Positions 1 through 4,046 of a DNA stretch of 6,092 nt are shown here, piece by piece. The position numbers and the translations under genes were made by a program. Every line of letters starts with the position of its first letter. Within the stretch, counting starts at the first letter, position 1. Origin of the DNA: Terriglobales bacterium (GTDB lineage Bacteria; Acidobacteriota; Terriglobia; Terriglobales; Acidobacteriaceae); contig JAFAWN010000335.1 in assembly GCA_019241735.1 (NCBI GenBank), positions 1 to 6,092 of the forward strand, in the 5' to 3' direction. The notes beneath the pieces were generated by a model that was not told the DNA's origin, did no database searches, and saw nothing but the letters and a program-made list of their open reading frames with translations.

Positions 1-618
1 CTGATGGGCCAAGTCTGCCAGTAGCGCCTGCCCAGGATTGGGATAGGTGATCTTCGAAGTGGTGGGTGCAGTGGATTCACGTCCGTCCCACATTAAGGTG
101 CTGAGAAATTGCAAATTGGTGGCCGGAAGCGGACGGCGGTACATGGAAAGCGTCGACGTATCCCCACATCCATAAGGGTTGATGACGCTCTGGACGGTGA
201 ACTCAGCATTGGCAGGCACGGATAAGGCAACTCGAATCAAGCCCCTGCTGATTAGCAGGCTGTACGCCTTGCGCCGGCCTTGCAAGGTTGAGACATCGAT
301 GTTTTGGTCACAGTTGGAGCCATCGTTAGTACGGAAGATCGGATCCAGGCCTTGGGATAAAAGGAAACGCAACTGGAGTTCGGCTGCCGAAACAGTCCAG
401 CCCTCCGTGGGCAGGTGGCAAGAGGCGCAAGACCTGCCGTTGGTTCCCAGCGACTGGAAGAAGGCTCCGGTCAAGCTAATCGGAGCGTTGTTAATGTTAT
501 ATGTTTCCAGGAACCCGCTACTGTTTGGGAGGGGAAATTGATTGGGCAGTGATTGGCCACTTGATGCGGCCGAAATCATGCCAGCGCCGATTAGCACAGC
601 TATCACTCTAAGTTTCAT
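1..618 (-). CDS. Secreted c-type cytochrome, possibly MauG/di-haem peroxidase-like, 3' end cut by window edge
   Basis: The frame runs open from an ATG at 618 to the left edge, giving 206 residues with the C-terminus missing. Residues 1-22 form a signal peptide: basic MKLR, a hydrophobic core, then a small-residue region ending near SSGQS. This predicts export, consistent with periplasmic haem attachment. A haem c site, CASCH, lies at 64-68, followed by LPTEGW. Near the visible end is MWDGRES (176-182), which resembles the WDGR segment of di-haem cytochrome c peroxidase/MauG-type proteins; these usually carry a second CXXCH further on, which here would be outside the window. Two extra cysteines (103 and 151) may form a disulfide. 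The start is supported by AGGTGA at 622-627, three bases upstream, and by the signal peptide beginning there. Substrate and partner are not visible. Being a c-type cytochrome is fairly sure; the peroxidase-like subgroup is inference. Confidence 0.85.
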   Translation of the reverse strand, partial: MKLRVIAVLIGAGMISAASSGQSLPNQFPLPNSSGFLETYNINNAPISLTGAFFQSLGTNGRSCASCHLPTEGWTVSAAELQLRFLLSQGLDPIFRTNDGSNCDQNIDVSTLQGRRKAYSLLISRGLIRVALSVPANAEFTVQSVINPYGCGDTSTLSMYRRPLPATNLQFLSTLMWDGRESTAPTTSKITYPNPGQALLADLAHQ

Positions 619-708
619 AATTCACCTGAAGGGATGGCACTGGATCAGGACTAACGCATCGTAATTTTTGGAACCAGATTGCCGGGTGGGCGTCCTGAAA
701 TTCCCCCC

Positions 709-736
709 ACCATACGCCTGTTTGAAAAATTGTCAA
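709..736 (-). promoter_or_regulatory. Sigma70-type promoter for the cytochrome gene
   Basis: On the minus strand a perfect TTGACA (736-731) is followed after 16 bases by TATGGT (714-709), four of six matching TATAAT. It points at the cytochrome start at 618 and would give a leader of roughly 80 bases. It is the best -35 hexamer I found in the window. No operator is obvious. Confidence 0.5.
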
Positions 737-866
737 CATGCATGAAGGGACCTTCCAAGTTTTTGCTGGCATACGCTGTGTCAGTTCGTGGGACCTCCGG
801 CTGGAGGCAGAATGAGGGAAGAGTGGACTGGGGCCGGCTTTAACGGTTTGTGCAAAAGGGATATAT

Positions 867-900
867 GCCCAGCCTTCGCAAAGATCGCGAAAGGCTGGGC
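867..900 (-). terminator. Strong stem-loop, terminator-like, after the 947-1441 gene
   Basis: GCCCAGCCTT (867-876) pairs perfectly with AAGGCTGGGC (891-900). The stem continues as CGC (877-879) with GCG (887-889) around a bulged A890, leaving the loop AAAGATC. It starts about 46 bases past the stop of the minus-strand gene ending at 947. On that strand it is followed by ATATATCCC and then TTTT, not a clean T-run, so it may stabilise the 3' end of the transcript instead of terminating it. Confidence 0.4.
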
Positions 901-946
901 CACCCATCATCTGCGCTAGGTTCAGCAGTGTCCGGGGACCGGCTGA

Positions 947-1441
947 TTAAGAATAGCTGACGTTCAGCAGTACATTAAGGCCGTTTTGCTTGCGCATGGT
1001 GACTTCGACCTTCTGTCCCAAGGGCAGCGCGTTGCGGACGTCGCCATCGAGCACCAGCGTCTGAAAGGAACTGGGACTCTCTGCCAAAGTGACAATCGAG
1101 CGGTTGGGCTGGCCCACGTGTGACTCAAAGAACTGCACGCTGGCAACGCGTCCGCGCTGTTTTAGTGCGCCGGGAAAGGCGAAGGCTGCGTCCGTCCTCG
1201 ACCCGTTCTTGCCGGCTGCGCGTCCGGGATTGGCGTGATTTAGCCTGGCTTTGCGCAGCTCGTAGAGCGCATTAAGTCCGAAGATCCCGGCAATGGTCAG
1301 CAGAATCAGCGCCATGAACAGTCCATCCACGGTGGTGAGCGAGCCGTATAGGGCAATGCCCACGATCCCCAGCATGGGAATCAAGGCGAGAATCAGAGAA
1401 ATGAGCAGCATCATAAAGTGGTAGCAGCGGTTCCGCTCCAA
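947..1441 (-). CDS. Two-helix membrane protein with cytoplasmic C-terminal domain, function unknown
   Basis: 164 residues. Residues 10-32 and 39-60 are strongly hydrophobic and form a membrane hairpin. Basic residues before the first helix (R3, R5) and just after the second (R63, K64, R66) place both ends in the cytoplasm by the positive-inside rule. Residues 65-93 are a Gly/Asn/Ala-rich linker. Residues 94-164 alternate polar and hydrophobic residues and look like a small beta-rich domain (GRVASVQFF, TLVLDGDVR, KVEVTMRK). I recognise no family. The start is uncertain: the longest frame uses TTG at 1441, while ATG codons at residues 10 and 11 sit at the edge of helix 1. Neither choice has a clear Shine-Dalgarno sequence, but the TTG form keeps the basic N-terminal residues that would set the orientation. 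It may be cotranscribed with the gene ending at 1536, or use its own promoter at 1462-1490. Confidence 0.7.
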   Translation of the reverse strand: MERNRCYHFMMLLISLILALIPMLGIVGIALYGSLTTVDGLFMALILLTIAGIFGLNALYELRKARLNHANPGRAAGKNGSRTDAAFAFPGALKQRGRVASVQFFESHVGQPNRSIVTLAESPSSFQTLVLDGDVRNALPLGQKVEVTMRKQNGLNVLLNVSYS

Positions 1442-1459
1442 AATCCGGGCGCCCCAGCT

Positions 1460-1492
1460 AAATTAAGAGTAGCAAAATTAAGAGTAGCAAAA
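1460..1492. repeat. 15-bp direct tandem repeat, 2.2 copies
   Basis: AAATTAAGAGTAGCA occurs at 1460-1474 and again, identically, at 1475-1489; the first three bases of a third copy follow. The repeat lies in the AT-rich gap between two minus-strand genes and overlaps the proposed promoter, so a change in copy number would alter promoter spacing. Confidence 0.85.
1462..1490 (-). promoter_or_regulatory. Possible promoter for the 947-1441 gene, built from a tandem repeat
   Basis: On the minus strand TTGCTA (1490-1485) and CTTAAT (1467-1462) are separated by exactly 17 bases. Each matches the sigma70 hexamer at four of six positions. The two elements come from successive copies of a 15-bp repeat. 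The transcript would begin near 1455, just ahead of the TTG at 1441. Confidence 0.35.
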
Positions 1493-1535
1493 AATGATTG
1501 ATTACACATTGCGGAGCTAGCAAGCCCGGGCCGGC

Positions 1536-1946
1536 CTAGGCGCAGGCATCGCGCCAGTCGGAGATTTCTTTGAGCCCTTCGGCGCGAGTTTGCGCGAAGA
1601 GGCGGACACGGTGGCGCAGGTGTTCGAACTCGTGGATATCAGCCCACACTTCGGCCCGCCATGAGAGCTCATGCACCGCGGACTCTCCGCAGGTGGCGCA
1701 ACGGGTGTGCAGCCGCAATGCGGAATGGATGCCATCCGTGGCCGGCGGCGGCAATTCGATGAAGATGCAGCGGACTTCCTGAATGTCGTCCTGATCGCCT
1801 ACCAGATGCTCGTAGCGCAGCAGAAATCCAAATCCCAGATTCCGTGCCTCGCGTTCCGCCTCCAATCGAGTATGAAACGGGCCATATTCGGCGCGTAACT
1901 GCTCGATTGAGTCGCAAGCCATCCAGAATGTTTCCTTGTAAGCCAT
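1536..1946 (-). CDS. Conserved-hypothetical-type protein with a single CXXC motif
   Basis: 136 residues from the ATG at 1946. A GTG at 1961 would add five residues (MGRII), but it falls inside a dyad and has no better ribosome binding site. The protein is soluble, with no signal peptide or membrane segment. The N-terminal part contains YGPFHTRLEAEREARNLGFG (21-40), a helix followed by a Gly/Phe turn. Residues 55-65 (IQEVRCIFIEL) look like a beta strand. The centre has C83-A-T-C86, with H80 and H92 nearby, enough for one small metal site or a redox pair; a classical zinc ribbon would need a second CXXC. The C-terminal third is charged and helical (HEFEHLRHRVRLFAQTRAEGL). I do not recognise the family. 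The next gene on the strand begins about 95 bases downstream. Coding status is supported by its length and protein-like composition. Confidence 0.7.
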   Translation of the reverse strand: MAYKETFWMACDSIEQLRAEYGPFHTRLEAEREARNLGFGFLLRYEHLVGDQDDIQEVRCIFIELPPPATDGIHSALRLHTRCATCGESAVHELSWRAEVWADIHEFEHLRHRVRLFAQTRAEGLKEISDWRDACA

Positions 1947-1954
1947 AATTATTC

Positions 1955-1975
1955 GGCCCACAGTTATGGGCCCAT
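1955..1975. promoter_or_regulatory. Overlapping dyads just upstream of the CXXC protein start
   Basis: GGCCCA (1955-1960) pairs with TGGGCC (1967-1972) around a six-base loop. ATGGGCCCAT (1966-1975) is also a perfect ten-base palindrome. They begin nine bases upstream of the ATG at 1946, so they could be an operator or a leader hairpin that hides the ribosome binding region. Nothing shows which. Confidence 0.3.
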
Positions 1976-1982
1976 CGCAAAA

Positions 1983-2025
1983 AGCCTGGTTCTGGGCAGC
2001 CTTGTTCTAGCAGCCTGGTTCTGCG
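1983..2025. repeat. Three imperfect tandem copies of a 14-15 bp unit
   Basis: AGCCTGGTTCTGGGC (1983-1997), AGCCTTGTTCTAGC (1998-2011) and AGCCTGGTTCTGCG (2012-2025) lie end to end. Copies 1 and 3 share AGCCTGGTTCTG exactly. The array lies 37-79 bases upstream of the ATG at 1946, in a position suitable for binding sites, but may simply be a microduplication. Confidence 0.7.
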
Positions 2026-2224
2026 GGGGAAAGGGAAATCCGCTGCGACACACAACCTCGCTGGTTAAAAAGCAATTTCAGTGCCGCGCCTCACAAACTT
2101 AAGTGGTTGCGCCAAGGCAGGTTGCGTCCGCCGCAGGATCGGCCGCTGGTACCCGCTGCAAGGTTTTGCGGACTCATGTCTCTTTGCAGCACATTTACCT
2201 AGGGTAAGCGGCTTAATCACTGAT

Positions 2225-2253
2225 TTGCCTATCGCCACCGCCTGCACTACTAT
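2225..2253 (+). promoter_or_regulatory. Possible sigma70-type promoter for the tandem PilZ gene
   Basis: TTGCCT (2225-2230) and TACTAT (2248-2253) are spaced by 17 bases, each matching consensus at four of six positions. A transcript starting near 2260 would have a leader of about 35 bases. The ribosome binding site AAGAAGGG at 2278-2285 lies nine bases before the ATG at 2295. Confidence 0.4.
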
Positions 2254-2294
2254 CCTTACCGCTTAGCCGATGGCCACAAGAAGGGTCAGTTTGT

Positions 2295-2957
2295 ATGGGT
2301 AACCGGCGGGAGCCGCGAACAGAAACGCAGGTAGCGGTGCGGATTTTCGGCACCGACAGCAGCGGCCGCATCTTTTCCGAACAGTTATCCACCGTCGATG
2401 TCAGCCGCGAAGGTGTGCAGTTGGCCGGCCTCAAGGCACAGGTAAAGCCGGATGACGTCGTCGGGATCACCTACGGCAAAATTAAAGGCCGCTTTCGCGT
2501 GCGGTGGGTGGGCCCGCCGGAAACCCCGGAAGCCGGTCACATCGGGCTGCAAAATATGGCGCCGGAAAACGTGCTCTGGGACTTTCCTTTACCCGCTCCG
2601 GCACCGGACAATTACCGGCCCGATCCAAAAGCCGCGGAGCGCCGCCGGCATCCGCGAATGAAGTGCAGCAGTTCGGTGGAACTTCATCCTGAAGAGGGCG
2701 CGCTGATTTGGGGAAAGACGGGTGACCTGAGCGTCGGCGGCTGCTTTGTGGAGATGCCAATCCCGTTGAAGACCGGTACTAAGTTGAAGATCGGCTTGTG
2801 GATTGAGCAGAGCAAAGTTTGGGCGGCGGGCACAGTCACCACCAGCACTCCGGGATTTGGAGTAGGGATCCGGTTTGATGCCATGACCGCTGACGACACC
2901 GCGCGGCTGCAAAAGCTGGTCGCCAATCTTAAGCAAACCGGGAGGAGAAATTTATAA
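2295..2957 (+). CDS. Tandem PilZ-domain protein, predicted c-di-GMP receptor
   Basis: 220 residues made of two PilZ domains. PilZ domains bind the second messenger c-di-GMP through an RXXXR motif and a D/NXSXXG motif on the following beta barrel. Domain 1 (about 4-95) has R4-R5-E-P-R8 and D35-V-S37-R-E-G40. Domain 2 (about 115-213) has R117-R-H-P-R121 and D144-L-S146-V-G-G149. Both domains therefore keep the ligand residues, whereas one domain of a tandem pair is often degenerate. The domains are joined by a Pro-rich linker (98-111). There is no output domain, signal peptide or membrane segment, so it is probably a cytoplasmic adaptor acting through protein contacts, for example on motility, exopolysaccharide or transcription. 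The target is not visible. The start is supported by AAGAAGGG nine bases upstream and by motif 1 lying at the very N-terminus. Its stop overlaps that of the convergent HTH gene. Confidence 0.93.
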   Translation: MGNRREPRTETQVAVRIFGTDSSGRIFSEQLSTVDVSREGVQLAGLKAQVKPDDVVGITYGKIKGRFRVRWVGPPETPEAGHIGLQNMAPENVLWDFPLPAPAPDNYRPDPKAAERRRHPRMKCSSSVELHPEEGALIWGKTGDLSVGGCFVEMPIPLKTGTKLKIGLWIEQSKVWAAGTVTTSTPGFGVGIRFDAMTADDTARLQKLVANLKQTGRRNL

Positions 2958-3223
2958 GTGTGGCTGCGGCAGTCCGTCTGCGACAAGTGGCTCGGGCTGT
3001 AACTCATGCCCGGCCCGCCACGCTGCTCCGCCGTGCCCTGCAACGTAGAGCGCGAGCTCCAAACGGCTCCAGACGCCAAGTTTGTCGAAGGTGTTGCGCA
3101 GGTAATTTTTGATGACCTGTTCCGTTGTCCCGATGATATGGGCGATTTCCCGATGGTGAGACCTTCCCACACCAGAAGCGAGACCCGGAATTCTTTCGCA
3201 GTTAACTCGGCGCATGGTTGCAT
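2952..3223 (-). pseudogene. LuxR/GerE-type HTH protein split by a one-base frameshift
   Basis: From the ATG at 3223 (AAGGAG about ten bases upstream) the frame reads MQPCAELTAKEFRVSLLVWE then GLT, the first half of a LuxR-type HTH, and then loses the family pattern. A second frame, open to the TAA at 2954-2952, continues it as EIAHIIGTTEQVIKNYLRN and then TFDKLGVWSRLELALYV. Adding one base, most simply a C in the CCC run at 3149-3151 (plus strand), joins the halves as GLTIGEIAHIIG and gives exactly 91 codons: 90 residues with a complete HTH of about 65 residues and a 25-residue tail. No other stops or shifts occur, so this is a recent mutation, an assembly error or, less likely, recoding; no canonical slippery heptamer is in phase. 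There is no receiver or ligand domain. It overlaps the upstream HTH gene by 22 bases, suggesting translational coupling, and shares stop-codon bases with the PilZ gene. Confidence 0.85.
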
Positions 3224-3444
3224 GATTTCATCCGCTCCTTTTCGAACATCGCAGTCGCCAGGCGTACCCGCTTGCGCCCAGTGGTGATTCCTGCCCGCAA
3301 AAACAGCGTTCGCAAATGTTGTTTGACGGTCCGGGGGCTGATGTGAAGCTGGCCGGCAATATCTTTGTTGCTGCACCCCTGTACCAATAGCCGCAGCACC
3401 TGCTGATCGCGTTGGGTAATTTTGATGTCACTCAGGTTTAGCAT
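3202..3444 (-). CDS. Small stand-alone LuxR/GerE-type HTH regulator
   Basis: 80 residues, almost nothing but a LuxR C-terminal-type HTH. ITQRDQQVLRLLVQG (9-23) is the first helix, SNKDIAGQLHIS (25-36) the next helix and turn, and PRTVKQHLRTLFLRAGI (37-53) the recognition helix and the helix after it. These are the hallmarks of the NarL/FixJ/LuxR DNA-binding domain. The receiver or autoinducer-binding domain normally placed in front is absent, so its activity must be set by expression level or a partner protein. The ATG at 3444 is supported by GAGGA (3455-3451), six bases upstream. It is the first gene of a two-gene unit: the second HTH gene starts at 3223, inside its 3' end, and the ribosome binding site of that gene is the AAGGAG within the codons for EKERM. 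Heterodimerisation with that partner is a reasonable guess but not shown. Confidence 0.9.
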   Translation of the reverse strand: MLNLSDIKITQRDQQVLRLLVQGCSNKDIAGQLHISPRTVKQHLRTLFLRAGITTGRKRVRLATAMFEKERMKSCNHAPS

Positions 3445-3752
3445 TTCCCGTCCTCTGACTGCCTGCGCCCTGCGGTCAATGGCTTGTCTGTCGATTCAGT
3501 GATCGCAGTGGCAGCGTGAGCAAGTAACAGCAATTGTTTCGCCAAACATTCGCTGCGGGTGGGAACGGTTCAAACTAGGGATGGTCAACAACATACTGAT
3601 GGGTGTGCGGATGGCTCTCAACCCGGCGCCCAGCACACACGAACCAAGGCCGAATTGGGATTATGCCGCCGGAACAGGAACGGCACCGCGCGGCAGCAAG
3701 CTTCCGCCGCTTCAGGCTCTCGAGTTTTTTAAGGAGAACCGTCGGCACATCC

Positions 3753-3770
3753 ACTGCAAAAGTTTGCAGT
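3753..3770. promoter_or_regulatory. Perfect 18-bp dyad fitting the lux-box pattern
   Basis: ACTGCAAA (3753-3760) and TTTGCAGT (3763-3770) are perfect inverted repeats around AG. The dyad fits CTG-N10-CAG, the core layout of sites bound by LuxR-type dimers. It lies about 310 bases upstream of the HTH pair and about 280 upstream of the GAF gene, rather far for a simple operator of either. It could equally be a small hairpin in a transcript. Confidence 0.35.
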
Positions 3771-3994
3771 ATACGAAGTGTCTAATTCGAATGTACTAGA
3801 AGCGGTCCTAGCGTGTTGCCTATCAGCCTGTCCCTTGGGTGCTCCCCTGTAGGATGTCTTGCTTCGATCCCCTGTATCCTCAAGGACTTCACGGCTTATT
3901 CATAACTGCCCAAGGCTACCAGTATTTGTCATTGGGCCATGGCTGGGGAAAAGCTCCCATTTATCCTCACGCGACTTTGGGCCGCCAATTGCAT

Positions 3995-4000
3995 TAGAAT
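3995..4000 (+). promoter_or_regulatory. Possible -10 element for the GAF gene
   Basis: TAGAAT matches TATAAT at five of six positions and lies 46 bases before the TTG start. No good -35 hexamer is found 15-18 bases upstream, so it would be a weak or activator-dependent promoter. Confidence 0.3.
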
Positions 4001-4032
4001 ACTGCGTTCAGCTTTAACCGAAGTCGCCCGTT

Positions 4033-4036
4033 GAGG
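4033..4036 (+). promoter_or_regulatory. Ribosome binding site supporting a TTG start
   Basis: GAGG lies ten bases upstream of the TTG at 4047. An in-frame TGA at 4032-4034 rules out any earlier start, and the next in-frame ATG is residue 63, at the edge of the GAF domain, so the TTG is the best choice. Confidence 0.5.
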
Positions 4037-4046
4037 TCCTGGCAGA

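Larger units (their letters stand above)
619..946. other. Gene-free stretch between two minus-strand genes
   Basis: About 330 bases with no convincing gene. It holds the ribosome binding site and probable promoter of the cytochrome gene and, nearer the upstream gene, the 867-900 stem-loop. A 100-codon minus-strand frame crosses it and runs into the cytochrome start region (608-910). It has no recognisable domain and an odd composition rich in Trp, Pro and Ser, so I treat it as chance. Confidence 0.6.
1976..2294. other. Divergent intergenic region
   Basis: About 320 bases between the minus-strand CXXC gene and the plus-strand PilZ gene. It holds the triple repeat at 1983-2025 and the PilZ promoter near 2225-2253. 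Frames of about 60 codons on both strands (2065-2266) lack domains and ribosome binding sites and are treated as noise. Confidence 0.6.
3445..4046. other. Long divergent intergenic region, no convincing gene
   Basis: About 600 bases between the HTH pair and the GAF gene. It holds the perfect dyad at 3753-3770 and promoter-like sequence near 3995. A 72-codon plus-strand frame at 3581-3799 has no usable ribosome binding site, no domain and unremarkable codon use, and I do not call it. No clear promoter for the HTH pair stands out. A small RNA or a degraded gene cannot be excluded. Confidence 0.6.

Noticed and set aside
179..541. 120-codon plus-strand frame
   Set aside because: It is antisense to the cytochrome gene, which has a signal peptide, haem motif and ribosome binding site; the plus-strand product has no recognisable feature.
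608..910. 100-codon minus-strand frame
   Set aside because: It runs into the cytochrome ribosome binding site and start codon, spans the stem-loop and the cytochrome promoter, and has no domain; likely chance.
1517..1545. GC-rich palindromes (GGCCGGCC, GCCCGGGC) near the stop of the CXXC gene as a terminator
   Set aside because: The best stem is five pairs with a G-T wobble, and the nearest T-run is about 25 bases away.
1669..2055. 128-codon minus-strand frame overlapping the CXXC gene
   Set aside because: It is the alternate frame of the 1536-1946 gene and crosses its upstream repeats; its Arg/Gly/His-rich composition is typical of shadow frames.
3140..3160. Programmed -1 frameshift signal in the split HTH gene
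   Set aside because: The frame-zero codons GGG AAA are not in the X-XXY-YYZ phase needed for tandem slippage; a lost base in the G/C run is simpler.
2684..3376. 230-codon minus-strand frame
   Set aside because: Only a short part around the first half of the split HTH is meaningful; the rest is antisense to the PilZ gene or out of frame with both HTH genes.
3581..3799. 72-codon plus-strand frame in the large intergenic region
   Set aside because: No usable ribosome binding site, no domain and neutral codon use; it also spans the perfect dyad at 3753-3770.
3846..3886. Repeated CCCCTGTA with flanking AGGAT/ATCCT
   Set aside because: The repeat is short and the possible stem is weak; it is not distinguishable from chance in a gap of this size.
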